From Jaltomata sinuosa (Eukaryota > Streptophyta > Magnoliopsida > Solanales > Solanaceae): a stretch of DNA of 64,000 nucleotides. A program made the translations under genes and the position numbers. The notes beneath the pieces are model-generated. The model made no database searches. It was not told where the DNA came from and saw nothing but the letters and a program-made list of their open reading frames with translations. The DNA lies in contig QJPP01003526.1 in assembly GCA_003996215.1 (NCBI GenBank), positions 124,001 to 188,000 on the forward strand. Reading direction: 5' to 3'. Shown here in pieces: positions 1 to 11,923 of the stretch. Each line of letters opens with the position of its first letter. Positions within the stretch are counted from its first letter, which is position 1.

Positions 1-600
1 CCATAAATGTTGTTGGGGCATTAATAAACCCAAAAGACATGACTACAAACTCATAATGCCATATCAAGTCCTAAATGCAGTCTTTTGGATGTCCTCAGCC
101 CTAATCCTCAACTGGTGATAACTGGACCTTAAATCTATCTTCGAGAACACTACTGCACCCTGTAGCTGGTCAAACAAGTAATCAATATGCGGCATTGGAT
201 ATTTGTTCTTAACTGTCACCTTATTCAACTGTTTGTAGTCAATATACATACGCATAGACCTGTCCTTCTTCTTCACAAATAGAAATGGAGCACCCCACGG
301 GGACACACTAGGCCAGATGAACCCTCTACTCAACAGATCCTAGAGTTGATCCTTAAGCTCCCTCAACTCAACAGGATTTATCCGATATGGCAGAATGGAA
401 ATGGTCTTGGTGCCCGGCTCGACATCGATACTAAAATCAATGTCTCGATCAGGAGAAAGACCAGGAAGATCAGAAGGAAACACATCTGAATACTCGCAAA
501 CCACAGGAATAGACTCAAGAGGAGGTGTGGTGGCACTAGTATCACAGACGTAGGCAAGATAAGCTAAGCACCCTTTCCCAACCAGTCATTGGGCGCTCAA
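1..600 (-). pseudogene. Element A reverse transcriptase, N-terminal half (broken, partial)
   Basis: Reverse transcriptase copies the element RNA into DNA inside the virus-like particle. The minus strand at 64-333 reads fingers and palm motifs: SVSPWGAPFLFVKKKD, then YIDYKQLNKVTVKNKYP, then FSKIDLRSSYHQLRI, which holds the first catalytic Asp. The usual MCIDYRQLN is changed to MYIDYKQLN. Just downstream, near 62-66, an Arg codon has become TGA, and near 57 one base is missing; after that the reading resumes in another frame as HYEFVVMSFGF. The FIDD active-site loop lies beyond the left edge. Positions 334-600 hold the protease-RT linker in broken frames. Confidence 0.85.
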
Positions 601-612
601 AAAGGATATAAC

Positions 613-955
613 TCACCTTGGCATGTGGTTATCTGCTCTCTTCCACATAATAGGAGGGATACCAAGCATCCAAAGAGTAATGGTCTTGGCAAAACAATCC
701 AAGACCGCATAATAAGGAGATAACCAATCCATGCCAAAGATCACATCAAAATCGGCCATATCCAGGACAACCAAGTCTACCCACGTGTCATATCCCAAGA
801 TAGTCACCACACAAGGCCAATTCACCTGATCCATTACTAAAGAATCACCTACTGGGGTAGATACATGCAATGTCATAGGCAAAGACTCACAAGCACACCC
901 CAGATGAGTAGCGTAATAAGCAGATACATATAAGAATATAGACCCCAGATCAACT
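613..955 (-). pseudogene. Element A aspartic protease domain (degenerate)
   Basis: The retroviral-type aspartic protease cleaves the gag-pol polyprotein. Readable motifs on the minus strand are DLGSIFLYVSAYYA (the active-site region, usually DPGST or DTGA), HVSTPVGDSLVMDQ, and VLDMADFDVIFGMDWLSPY, the typical C-terminal block of gypsy proteases. The active-site Pro is Leu here, and the codons upstream of it do not connect in frame to the gag end, which suggests a small deletion near 955. Family membership is clear; activity is not expected. Confidence 0.8.
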
Positions 956-969
956 TGTGATCACAGCAT

Positions 970-2482
970 TTAAAGCCTCAGCCTCTGTCCAGCCCGAAAA
1001 TGCATACATGTGGCCTCGACTGCCATGACCACCTTACCTACCGGACTGAGGATCGCCTCTAGTACCATGTGGACCACCCTTACTACCTTCTAAACCACCT
1101 CTCGCTGGAGGTGCTGGAGCCCTGGAGGCCTAAACTAATTGATCCCATCACATAGGGTGATGTGCCGTCAGGCACTCTCTAGCAAAGTGGCCCATCTCGC
1201 AACACTCATAACAACCCCGACCCCATGTACTCCTCTATGAAGACCCAGCCAAATCAGAACGACCACCCCAGCCTGTTGACCCTGAATGACCACCTCATGG
1301 AGAAGGAACGATACTCTGGCTACTATGACCCTCAATAGTCTGTAATGTCGCCTGAATAGGCTGGCTCAGCTTGAAACACTGGTGATACTGACCTCTACCA
1401 TAGTAGCCCCTACCACGACCCTGTGAATCGCTGAAACTTCCCTGATATCGGGGCCTCTTATCGCTTCCCCCTTGGGCCTCGAGATGTACACCCTTAATAG
1501 TACGGGTATGATCAACTATCTCAAGAAAAGACTCACCCGATGCTACCATACCCTCTGTAGCCAAGTGGAGATGCAAGGTCAGACCTCAAACAAACCGGCG
1601 TACTCTCTTATGCTCGGTAGGCAGAATCATAGTGGCGTGTCTGGACAACTGATGGAACCGAACCTCATACTTAGACACAGTCATGGAGCCCTGCTCCAAA
1701 CCAGCAAACTGATCCATCAGATGCTCCCTCATGCTATGCGGCAAATACTTCTCTAGAAAAGCTGCTGAGAACTGACCCCAAGTAAGCGGAGATGACCCGA
1801 CTGGTCTACAAGCAACATATGACCTCCACCACTATTTTGCTGGACAATCCAACTGAAACGCGGTGTAATCGGCTCCATAAGACTCAACTAACCCCAAATT
1901 ATGTAACCTCTCCTAGTAGCTAGTCAGAAACTCGTGCGCATCTTCCCTAGAAGCACCTGAAAACCTCGGAGGACCCAATCTCAAGAACCTACCAAGCATC
2001 TTCTGATCCTCAGAAGACATAACTGGCACGACTGGAAGAGGGGGAGCAACTGCAGGGACCGGTGGTATCTCAAATCTAGGAGCCGCAGCAGCAGGCTATG
2101 CTCTAGAACCCTGTGTTGCCGCCTGAGCTGAATTTTGAGCCTCACCTCAAACTTGAGAACCAATCGGAGTGCTCGGCGAAGCTACTGGTGGAGCCATACC
2201 CTCGAGGAAACCCAACAGTCGAACCAAGGTGTCATGCAATACCGGAGTAGCCACAAAACCTGCTGGATGCTGGGCTGGCCCCATATGCTCTGGGTCATAC
2301 TGAACCTCATCTACCCTAACCTCAGGCCCTGGTGATGGTAGTCTAGATCGGGCCCAAGCCGGCACCACAGCCCATGCCCAACCCCGACCTCTGGGTTGAC
2401 CTCTGCCCCGTCCCCTAGCTGAGGCCCTAACTGCAAGTGCAGGTGCCTCATCCTAACCCACTCCAGATCTCATCCGAACCAT
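970..2482 (-). pseudogene. Element A gag (nucleocapsid/capsid), broken
   Basis: Gag forms the particle and binds element RNA. The likely ATG is at 2480-2482 and a TAG follows after nine codons. In the next stretch an Arg/Gly-rich segment (RGRGRGQPRGRGW) and the block at 2147-2368 (HPAGFVATPVLHDTLVRLLG) look like plant chromovirus gag N-termini. The block at 1295-1576 is the Gln/Tyr/Gly-rich gag C-terminus (RPRYQGSFSDSQGRGRGYYG). A CCHC zinc knuckle, CYECCEMGHFAREC, can be read at about 1172-1214 and keeps all four metal ligands. Multiple stops separate the blocks. Confidence 0.8.
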
Positions 2483-2670
2483 CTGAAAAGGAGTTAAGCA
2501 AAGATACTTAGAAGTTGATCAAGTCAATAACCCACGACAAGGAATCAATAATATGACACATCTAGGAATATCCTATAGACTCTTGTAGATTGGATACGAA
2601 CGTCATCGTACCGATCCACGAGACTCTACTAGACACTTTGCTCTTGTACTGGCAAGATCGGTGAACCTAG

Positions 2671-2683
2671 AGCTCTGATACCA
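2671..2683 (-). other. Element A primer binding site
   Basis: The minus strand reads TGGTATCAGAGCT, complementary to the 3' end of initiator tRNA-Met, three bases inside the 5' LTR. Confidence 0.85.
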
Positions 2684-3400
2684 TTCTATCACGACCAAAA
2701 ACTAGGCCATTATGGCATCTACATAACACCCCAGTAGACAAGCCCAACCTACACGCGAAAGACAGTTAATAATAATTTAAACTAAAGGCAAGTGGAAGAC
2801 ATAACAAAAATATAGGGCCAATAGCATATATATATACCGTCGTACCAAATATACATAGGGAGGCCCAAAAGTGACCAAAAAGACAAAATGATACGAGAAC
2901 CCACCCAGACATGGTGTCACTAGTACAAGAACGATTAAAGTAAGGAGTACCTATACAACAGATGTTGTCTATCCAAAATACAAAATATAGACAGATGTAC
3001 AAGATAGAAGGCATGTAAAGTGTCCAAAAGCACCAGGAGATCACCGTGATCCGAACAGCAATGGGTCTCGAACGACAGGAGATCAACAAGGGTGGCTCGT
3101 ACTATGTGCTACATCAGAAAAGAGATGCAGAGTGTAGTATGAGTACCAAGACAACGGGTACTCAGTAGGCATCATAGGCCGATCGAGCGCAAAAAGATAA
3201 TATATATAAATAGATTACAGAAAAGCAGCTAACTATACAGGGATCCACCTAAATCTAGTTATAAAGCCGGAGACATGCCAATAAACCAACCAAAGAAAAG
3301 GAAAGGAAAACAACATCAAACCATCCAGAGTCAATCCACGTGCAAAAGCAAATGCAATGCGGTTCACGATGATGCATGTATGAATGCAATATAATGTAAA

Positions 3401-3606
3401 CCCGGAATACCATATCGGGCACCCAGAATACCGCATCGGACTATGCATAAATATATGAAATAGTAACATACCAAAAATAATGCATTGGGGGTTCAAAATA
3501 CCACATCGTACTACAATATGTTTATATGAGAGTAAAATACCCAGAATAATGCATCGGGGGTCCAGAATACCGCATCGGACTATAAATATGTATATAAAAA
3601 TAGTAG
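3401..3606. repeat. Degenerate tandem repeat in LTR A (about 69-bp unit, three copies)
   Basis: The unit contains AATACCGCATCGGACTAT followed by an A/T-rich spacer ending in AATAGTA or similar. Copies begin near 3425, 3493 and 3560 and differ by substitutions. It lies in the transcribed half of the LTR. Confidence 0.7.
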
Positions 3607-4807
3607 TTTCTCCTTTTCCTTCCAAAATTCCATAGTAATACTCAATGTAAGTTTTATTTAACTCCAGAAATCTCCACAACCGTAGTAAAGCCTCATTTCA
3701 AACCAAAAACCTTTGAAAAACATTTCCATGTTGTACCAATGATATGCCATGCGATATGAGTATGAATGTCCACAAACAGAGGAAAACCACGCCATCAGAT
3801 CAAACAGGGCAAGAATACCCTCCAAACCAAGAGAACTAACCTAGAACTCCATCCAAATCCTAGCCATGGCCTCGGGCCCACAGTTACACACAATGACAGA
3901 ATAAAGCGGTAAAGCGGAAATAAAAGTGAAGACCAACGGTAAAACTCTATTCTACCTCTAAATCCTCCTAAAAACATGCTAAGGATTCTATACTAGTCAC
4001 ACAGAGGAAGCAAGCTCCTAGGCTAAGGATAACATACAGTTCTAGGCTAAAAACCCAAAATGGCTAATTAACATGATAAACAGGATTCAATCCTAAAGTC
4101 TTTCTAAGAACCAACCTAGCGTTCCAGTAACATACAAATATATATTATCTAACTAACTCAGTTTAAAAGGTAAACCATAACCTACCTCGAGGCGGAACTG
4201 CAAGCATGAACCGTCACACATGTGCTTTCCCTTAAGAATAGCCTCAGAAAGCTGTCACGCTATCAAGAATATAAACTAGGTGTCAAGACAATAAGAATAA
4301 CATATGTATTGCTATACGAAAAAATGGGCTGGAAATTGGGTTGAAAAATGACCCTCGGGTCCGGTTTAACAAAATAGAAAATAAAATTCACAGATATGCT
4401 CGCGGTGGATTAAGGAACCCATGCCCAAAGTTTGGACATAAATGGAGCTTGATTCGGGGCCTAAAACAGCCCCAAAGTGCTACTAATTTATGGAATTTGA
4501 ACGGAAAAAACTCAAAATTAAAGGCGGGAACCTACCTCGACAACAAGAATACGTCACGGAGGTGAATTGTATAAATTTCCAAGCATGCAGCCCCAGGAAA
4601 TCAGATTCCCACAAGGATCACCCAACCTTAAGAATTAACAACAATGGAGTTTTAATGGGAGAATTACGAGCATAAACACGGAAGGAGAAGAGGGGTGACG
4701 AGGGAACTTACCGGATGAAGGACACTGAGTAGGGAAGCTGGAATTAAGAGCTTTGGAGCTTTACAATGGTGTTTTCTTGAAATGAAAAGAAGAGAAATAA
4801 AGTTGAA

Positions 4808-5046
4808 GTTTTATATAACTTCCAGGGGTCCTTCATTGCGATCACGATAGGACCCCCGTGTTCGCGAAGAACAGTCGGCCCAACCATCGCGATCGCGATG
4901 GCCCAGGCTATGTTCGTGAAGAGGAAGTCAAGCCGGGTCCCAGCCGGCTACATCGCGAACGCGATAGAAATCCTTTGCGAATGCGATGGTCAAGAAACCA
5001 GACCATCGCATACGCGATAGGATCCTCGCGATCGCGAAGAGCAAAG
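4808..5046 (-). promoter_or_regulatory. Element A promoter: TATA box with palindrome array upstream
   Basis: On the minus strand a TATATAA sequence lies at about 4810-4818. Directly upstream (higher coordinates) there are at least six variants of one palindromic motif. They include the perfect 18-bp palindrome CCATCGCGATCGCGATGG at 4884-4901 and imperfect copies at 4834-4850, 4951-4967, 4973-4988, 5003-5021 and 5024-5040. The position suggests promoter elements; no binding factor can be named from sequence. Confidence 0.6.
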
Positions 5047-5734
5047 AGGGTCTGCAACTTAATGCAGCAACTAGCAATTTCTTCAAGTCCAAAAACCTTC
5101 TGATGGACCCTCGGGATTCATCCGAAACCCCATGAACACAAACAAACCATGCTGCCCTACCATAAATGGCATTTCGTACTCAATGGAAATGATGAAACTC
5201 CCAACGGAAATCATTTTAATGAAAAGTGGGCCCCATGCCCAAAATCAACTCAGAACTCAAGACCCAAAAAGAAGTCCAGAAGCCTCGAGGCATAAACCAA
5301 AGGTCCCTCTAGCCCAAAATCAACATTCCGGAGCTAACGGTGCTGACAAAATTCCCATCTGAGGCTGTCTTCTCCAAATATTGACCAAAGTCAACCCTAC
5401 TAGCCAAACTGGCTTGAAAACACACAAAGAAGCACAAAACCAAACCGAAAGTACTCAGACCCAAACCAATGGTTCTACTAGACCAAAATCCTATTCCGGA
5501 GCCAACGTAACTATCAAAATCTTATTCTGAGTGCGTTTACCAAGAAAGTGGACCGATGTCAAAGATTTTCCAACTTTAAGGCTAAAACATGGAAATGGTC
5601 ATAACGACCTAACAAACGGCCCTAGCACCAAACCGTTAGTCCCAGAAAGTCATAAATGATCTGTAGCCACTGATGGAAAGCTTCAAACGCAGGAAAAACA
5701 CGAAAAATAAAAACTGACCCGGAGGGTCATTACA

Positions 5735-6089
5735 AAATCACCAACTGTGGTCAGTAATAATTAACAAAAGAAAATGTTTTTTAATAGTGACAAAACCGTC
5801 CAAAAGGGATGATTTTTTTAGTAATAAAATTATATATATTTTATAAACCATCCATAATCTATTTTGTTTTTAACTATAATCTACCAAATGCAGTCGGTTT
5901 TGTCAATATTTTTTTTACCGGGAAATATTCTGACCATTTACGGTCAGAAAATCATTTTCTTGCAATTTTCTTTTAAGAAAACCGACCACGTTTGGTCAGT
6001 TTTATAGTTAAAAAAAATAATTATGACTAAAACCGACCACGAATTTGTGGTCCATTTTCTGTAGTGGGTTTTTCTATTTTTTTTAGTAG
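5735..6089. mobile_element. CACTA (En/Spm-type) transposon end, possibly two nested tips
   Basis: Read on the minus strand, the segment ending at 6065 begins CACTACAGAAAA and continues with subterminal inverted motifs (ACCACAAATTCGTGGTCGG and AAACGTGGTCGG). This is the layout of plant CACTA transposon ends. Twenty-five bases further out, ending at 6090, another tip begins CACTACTAAAAAAAATAG. The rest of the transposon is missing because element A starts at 5734. No transposase sequence is visible. Confidence 0.55.
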
Positions 6090-7551
6090 TGGCCTGTGCG
6101 AATCGCACGTCGCGGTGCACCAAGGTTAGTTTTAAATTTTTTATTGACCTATTCGTTGACTGACCTGACCTGAATACTGACCCAATGACTTTTCTTCTTC
6201 TTTTTCACTTTTAAATCTGCCAACTTCCTCTTCTTCTCCCATATTTCTCCCAAAAACTCTCCCAATTCTCTCTCAAAATCCTCCACAAATCCCTCAAACT
6301 TTCCCAAAACCTTCTCCTTCTCTCACCCAAACTCCCTCCACCGCCACCGCCAGTCACCGCCACTGTCATATCCGATCAAAGTGTTGGGTCACCATTGTTG
6401 CACCATAAGAAGCTCCAATTTTTGCTCACCTTCTCTTAATTTTCACTTGTGATAAGTTTCCCAATATAAAATACATGTTTTTATGATGATTGGGAACTCA
6501 TATTGTGAAGCATGATCATTAGAATTTCCATGTTGATTAAGGGTGAGATCAGAAAATTTTGGGTCCCCAATTTTGGTTTGTATTATGGATTTTGTTTAGG
6601 ATTAACTTGGTAGAACTTGTCCTTATGATGATGCATGTTTATTTTAGTAAATTTTTAGCTTAAAAATCTGTGCTTGGGGTGAATTCTGAGTAACCCACTT
6701 GTGAGTGATGCATAATTTGGCCCAATGATAGATTGAGTGACGTCATTCTTAAGGGAAAATCATCATCTTCATGAGGTTTTGTTAGAAAATAAGGTTTGGG
6801 GCTGAATTTGTTACTACTATTATGCCTATGTTCTTTGTTGAATATGCTTATTGTGTGTATGATTTTGGTTGGGAGGTTGAAATTGTTGCGAATAAATGTG
6901 CCTAATTTTGAAAAATTGGAGGTTTGATGTTCTCGATGATAGACGGTATAACATCCTTCTTCAAGGAAGTCGTTAAGTTTTTCTATTGATAGTGAATTAT
7001 GTTAATGGATTCCGGGGAAGTCTAAGTACCCAGATGATTTGGTTCATATAATGCTTGGCCCTATTGTTTAAATTGTATGATTATTGGTATGGTGCTTGTT
7101 GCCAGGTGCATTCCACACGTATTGTTCTGTGAATCACATGCTTAATACACAAGAAGACAAGGGATTGAAAAATTCCATGTGTTTCAATGCGTGTTTTGCA
7201 TGCGGAGCGAAGACCTCTACGTGCAAAACGCATAAGGCACTGCATGAGTATGAGAAAATTTGCCAGTTAACTAATTTATGTGGCATAGGCCAGTGTGACG
7301 TGCACTCCTGCTGGTGAGAACTGCACGAGCCTTGGTACCCTAACCTAGAAGGCACTATAGGTTATTTTAGCTTGTGCGAAGCTTCATACGATGCGCACTT
7401 CTCCTGGTGCGGTCCACACGAGGTCTCACAATCCAGCAGGCACCTGTTTTGTTTTTCTCCTTCTTTGCATTCCATTCTTTTTGGTTTGTTACTTTTTTTT
7501 AGATTGGGTATAGATACATGGTTCCTGCTGCTAACCCCTATTCGGAGGAAT
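6090..7551 (+). other. Element B leader (non-coding)
   Basis: There is no convincing ORF. 6096-6120 holds GTGCGAATCGCAC and a related half palindrome. 6190-6400 is a C/T-rich stretch ending in CCACCGCCACCGCCAGTCACC, reminiscent of a plant 5' UTR. 6420-7080 is T-rich and low in complexity. 7090-7440 has more GTGCGAA...GCAC-like repeats, similar to those in the 3' LTR. Exact transcript structure cannot be read. Confidence 0.5.
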
Positions 7552-8883
7552 ATGTCTTCCAACAGGCGTCACCAAAAGAGGTGTACTACAAATAGAGCTT
7601 CAACATCTACAAATGTGGGGTTGCCTATGCAAGATGAGGGTCCTATTGAGTCTGAAATCTGATTTATCCTTGAGGGGATGAAGGCTTACTATCTTAAGTT
7701 TTTGGAAAACTGACCATTCTTTGAAGATAAAGGCTTTGATGTGGAAGCCTTTGAGGCTAAGTTCTCGAACATACCTCATCAGTTTCATATAAGAATATGG
7801 TTGCACTTAACAAAAATCCCCGATCCATATAGCCCTTAGTTGGTGCAGGAGTTCTATGCCTCATATCGGGAGAGACAAGACATTTTGAAGCATAAAGGGC
7901 CAACAAGCAAGCTCCCATGCCTTGATTCAGTTTTGGTGAGCGGCAGGGAAATAGATATTACTCCGGTGGACATTCATTTTGCCATATGGAATGATGGCCT
8001 TGTTATAGAATCACAATATTTGGAACATGTGGCTACAAAAGAGGATCAATACGAGTGGGTTGCCGGTATCATCGATGAGGGTACTCCCCTTTAGGCCATC
8101 TCAAAAGGGCCCATCTACCGATCAGATCTCAAGTTTAAAGCTCGGATGTGGTTAGATTTTGTATGCATATGACTTATCCCAACCGGGAACAAAACTAAGG
8201 TGACCATTCTTATTGCTTATATCATGACCAGCCTCCCACTACATGAAGGGGAATTCAATGCTGAATAACTCAAGTGGAGAGGTAGACATGAGTCCACCTC
8301 CATGGCCTTCTCTGTTCTCATAATCCTTCTGTGCTTCTAATCAAGTTGCCCTCGGTTTTGTTCAGTGGACACACTTAGCCAAGCTACTGGAATAGTTCAA
8401 TTGTAAACAAGGCGATATAAAGATGCTCCGCATGTCAAGAAAAGATACCTTGCGCAAACTTCAAATGCAATAGGAGTCAATGCGGATGGTGAGGTTGTTA
8501 CTCATGATCATGTGGACATTCCCTCCCCATCTCAAGAAGCATCAAACACCAACCAAATAGCTTCACAAGCCACATCTACTTCAGGTAACTTTCTTAAACT
8601 TGCTCACCTTGTTAGCCAGAATGAGGAACTCTTGCACAAGTTGGCTAAGGACATTCCAAGCTTGATTCAATCCGCCATCAAATCAGCCTTGAAGTTGATA
8701 GTGTCAAGTATGAGTAAGCTTTGTGCTAGGGTGGATACCATGGAAGTTGAGGTAGATGATCTTAGCCAAGTGATACCATATGTCAAACCAAAAATCTCTA
8801 ATTGGGATCTTAATCTACCAGCCCTGAAATCAAATTCACCTCTAAGGAATGTTAGCACACCGGATGATTGGTGCACGAGTTAG
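7552..8883 (+). pseudogene. Element B ORF: 'putative plant transposon protein' domain, decayed
   Basis: One plus-strand frame runs from an ATG at 7552 (MSSNRRHQKRCTTNRAS) to 8883 with about half a dozen in-frame stops. Recognisable blocks are VQEFYASYRERQ followed by SVLVSGREIDITPVDIHFAIW (about 7840-7990), ARMWLDFVC (about 8140-8170) and VTILIAYIMTSLPLHEGEF (about 8200-8260). Near 8630-8750 there is a segment rich in Leu, Ile and Val (DIPSLIQSAIKSALKLIVSS) that could form a coiled coil. This order matches proteins labelled 'putative plant transposon protein' in plant annotations. Their biochemical role is unknown to me. The single shared frame argues for one ancestral gene of at least 440 codons. 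Confidence 0.6.
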
Positions 8884-11214
8884 GACCCAAATAATAATGA
8901 AGGTACATCCAAAATTCAAGCAGTTCTTGATGCACCATCAGCCCAGCAATATGTGGATCCTCCTGATTCACTTGTACTTGAATGGAGGCGTCTACCTAGG
9001 CCAAGTTGGGCTGCACTGCCACTTTATTATCATGAATTGATGACCGTCGAGGACAGATGGTTCATGGATGACCCTTTTTGTCACCTTAAGCTGCCATAGG
9101 ACCCTGCAATACCCCCATCAGCGGGTTTTTAGACAGATCCAACACATGCCTACATTCCCCCGCCATCCCCACCTCAGCCCCAAAGGACCCACTCCCAAGT
9201 GTATGAACAAAGACGTCGTCATCACCATTAGTATCATCAGGGAGTTTTTGCATTCTCATTTTTATAATCTTATTTGTGCATCGAGGGATATGCTTACTTT
9301 AATTTTGGGAGGTTTGGTCTGTAATTATTCACCTTATGACATTGCCCTTGCTGGGCCTTTTTCTTTATTTTAGTTTTGTGATTAGTGCTTGTGCCTTCAC
9401 CGGGCTTGATTTTTAAATTTTAATTGTGTGCCGAGTTAGTCTTACATGATTCCATTATCTCGCTACCCATGCCTTGAAAATGCACTAAGGGCCTATGTCG
9501 AGGCTTGTTTTTCAAATGATTCATGAGCGCGCAAATTTTGTAGTCATCTTGTTAATAGTAGTTTAGCAATAAACTCCGAGGGTTTTCTTAATACCACAGG
9601 TTTTTCCCAGAGAGCAAAATGTTTTCTTTATTTTCTTTTATTTTCGTGTCGAATCGGTTGGTGTTTCCCTATGATATATTGAGAGGCAACTTTCTTAAGG
9701 AAAATGGTCAAGTCTTAGTTTTAATTTGAGTCCATGCTTTGCTTGTCTAGAAATTGACCCACCAAAAAAAATTCTTGGCAAGAATTTTTTGGAAGTAAAA
9801 GGAAAGAGGGAAAATAATTTTTTGAGGAAAACATTCTCTTGTCATGACTTGCACACTCTCGGTTTGGCTTGATCGATTCACAAATGAGTGTGTAATGAAC
9901 TCGGAATAGCTTGTCAAAAGTCATTTATCCCATTGATTTTGAGATGAATGTGGAGAATTCTTGTGGCATGATGCCTTGTGTGGTGAGGCTATAATTTGAT
10001 TCTTGTGCATCTGTTTCATCTAGAACTTGTCCCGAATATGATTCAAGGCAAAATTCTAGATGTGACTGAGCTTGAAAGATGATTTTAGGACCTTTTTGAA
10101 TAACTAATTCACCTAAATGACTTCCCTTGACATCAATCCTAGTGAACCCCTTTGAGCTTTTGATTGTTCTTTGGCACCTTGTTTGACACCTTGACCTTTT
10201 TGGAACCTCTATCTTGGCACCCGTCCTCCCTAATGTCTTGAAAAGCCTAAGTTTGGGGAGGAATGAATTGACAACATAGGCAAAATCCTATGTTTGGGAG
10301 TGTATGTGCTTAATGTGGAGAAGAAAAGGAATGTATTTCAAAGTGCAAGGTAGCACCTTATGTTTGAATTTAAAATTGCTCCAAAAGACCATTGCAATGA
10401 GCAAAATGATTTGTAAAATAATTGGTGCTATCAAATGAAGGTGATGAAAGGAGTTTGAATGATCAACATTAAAAGGGAAAAGCTTGGGTTGTGTGAGGGA
10501 GAAATAAGGTGAAGTCAAAGTTCAAAAATGTGGGCGGTGTTCAAAATGATAGGAAAGAGCATTAGGGAGGTTTAGTCAGTTGAGCCAAATGCAATCCTCA
10601 CCTTAGCCTTATCCAATATAGTAACGCGCAAGTTCTTAGTGATTCCGAGCTTGGCCACTCTACGTTAGTGGCGATCTACATGAAGGGCAAGCCTATGGTT
10701 TGACATGTATGCACTTGAACTTCGTTGAGATAGTGAGAATCTTTGTGGTTCTCTTATAATCCCTTGTATTGTAAAATGCATTATTGTGAGTGGGATTCTC
10801 TCTTGTGGTGAGTGGAATCAAGCACTCGAATTGAAACATGAAGTCTCTATTTCAATTGAGAGGAATGAATGATACAAGTTGTGTGGCGAATCTCGAGCCA
10901 AACCTTGATGGTCCATGCCAATGACTTGAGAAGCTTAATATCTTGTTTTGAATGACAAATTCCCTTGATTTTAAATGGGAAACAGAGTCCTTTTGAGAAG
11001 ATTTTGAAATGATCAATTTCCTTGATAATATGGTGGTTCAAATTGAGATGAGCATTGTAGTTGAGTCTTTTGTTTGAGTCTTTTTGTTTATTATTTTTCT
11101 TAAGTTTTAGAATAGATTAATCTTGTGTACCTTGATTGAGTTTTAGAGCATAATTCATTCCTTACCTTGTGAGTATCTTGCTTGAGGACAAGCAATAGTT
11201 CAAGTTTGGGGATT
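8884..11214 (+). other. Element B 3' non-coding tail with polypurine tract
   Basis: I see no gene in this stretch. It ends in the tract TCAAGTTTGGGGA at 11201-11213, directly before the LTR; plus-strand priming normally starts there. 'TTGAGGACAAGCAA' just upstream is typical of Athila/Tat-like elements. Confidence 0.6.
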
Positions 11215-11417
11215 TGATAAGTCGGTAATCTACCAACTTATTGAGCCTTTAATCATGAATTATTGCTATGTTTTGATGGGATTTAGAGGTTCTTATGACC
11301 TTTATTGATATGAATGTAGGTAATCTTGGTCAAAGATAGAAAACACGGAATTGGACCCAAAAGAGCTCAAAAGGAGTCGAAGTGTGAAAGGATCAAGTGA
11401 GATAAAGATTCTGCTGA

Positions 11418-11552
11418 CAGCCACCGTGCGACACGCACAAGGCCAAGTGCGAACCGCACCCTGCTTTGCATGACGACTGAAGATCGGCCAAGTCACTGGT
11501 TTGCTTGTGCGAAGTTGTGCGACGCGCACAACGTGACGTGTGAATCACACAT
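11418..11552 (+). promoter_or_regulatory. Palindrome cluster in LTR B
   Basis: Four related inverted motifs occur: GTGCGACACGCAC (11426-11438), GTGCGAACCGCAC (11447-11459), GTGCGACGCGCAC (about 11517-11529) and GTGTGAATCACAC (about 11538-11550). The same motif recurs at 6096-6108 in the leader. A promoter role is inferred by analogy with LTRs A and H; no clear TATA box follows here. Confidence 0.45.
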
Positions 11553-11717
11553 CATGGCGCACAACTCCCGAGGGGAAATTTTGTCTACTTTTGTGTGACG
11601 AATTAGGAACATTCTAAAACCCAATTTAGGCATAGTTTTGAAGAGTTTTAAGTTTTTGAGCAAGTTTCTCTCCCAAGGAAAGATAGGTTTCACTCTAATC
11701 TCTCAATCTTGAACCTT

Positions 11718-11923
11718 TTTTTAAAATTAAAATTGGGCGGAGGCCCATTTATTAAAATCAGTACAACAATATGTACACAAAAGGCCAGGTCCAATAGTGA
11801 CATGGCCCAAACAAGTAATAAATCAAAGCAGACAACAAAAGGTCCCTTAGTTCCAAATAGGAAACCCTACACAAGCCTCGTCGTCTTCACGCTCTTTCCA
11901 ATGACGCTCTTGCCTTAGTCTCC
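11718..11923 (-). mobile_element. 5'-truncated LINE 3' end inserted in LTR B
   Basis: The minus strand ends ...TTTTAATAAATGGGCCTCCGCCC plus an A-rich tail, as plant L1-type LINE 3' ends do. It is flanked by 12-bp direct repeats, ATCTTGAACCTT (11706-11717) and ATCCTGAACCTT (11924-11935), with one mismatch. The duplication, A-tail and short length fit target-primed reverse transcription with 5' truncation. No ORF2 sequence remains. Confidence 0.65.

Larger units (their letters stand above)
1..5734 (-). mobile_element. Element A: Ty3/gypsy chromovirus-type LTR retrotransposon, cut by left edge
   Basis: The visible part runs, on the minus strand, from the 5' LTR (2687-5734) through an initiator-Met primer site, gag, protease and the start of reverse transcriptase. 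RNase H, integrase and the 3' LTR would lie left of position 1. The gene order gag-PR-RT is what Ty3/gypsy elements show. The LTR begins TA instead of TG and ends CA. Its outer flank is CACTA-type sequence, so A probably inserted into that transposon; the duplicated target on the other side is outside the window. Stops and deletions in every gene make this copy inactive. Confidence 0.9.
2687..5734 (-). repeat. Element A 5' LTR
   Basis: About 3.05 kb between the primer site and CACTA-type flanking sequence. It starts TATCACGACC (a decayed TGTCACGACC) and ends GGTCATTACA, the terminal motifs shared with elements C, H and I. It carries a degenerate tandem repeat (3401-3606), a TATA box with GC-rich palindromes upstream (4808-5046) and an inverted TTGAC pair at 5391-5404. 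Long ORFs inside it are chance. Confidence 0.85.

Noticed and set aside
3233..3679. 148-codon ORF in LTR A
   Set aside because: Low-complexity translation across the tandem repeat and no family signature; it lies inside an LTR.
7084..7355. Overlapping ORFs in the B leader
   Set aside because: They span the palindromic GTGCGAA-type repeats on both strands, which explains their openness by chance.
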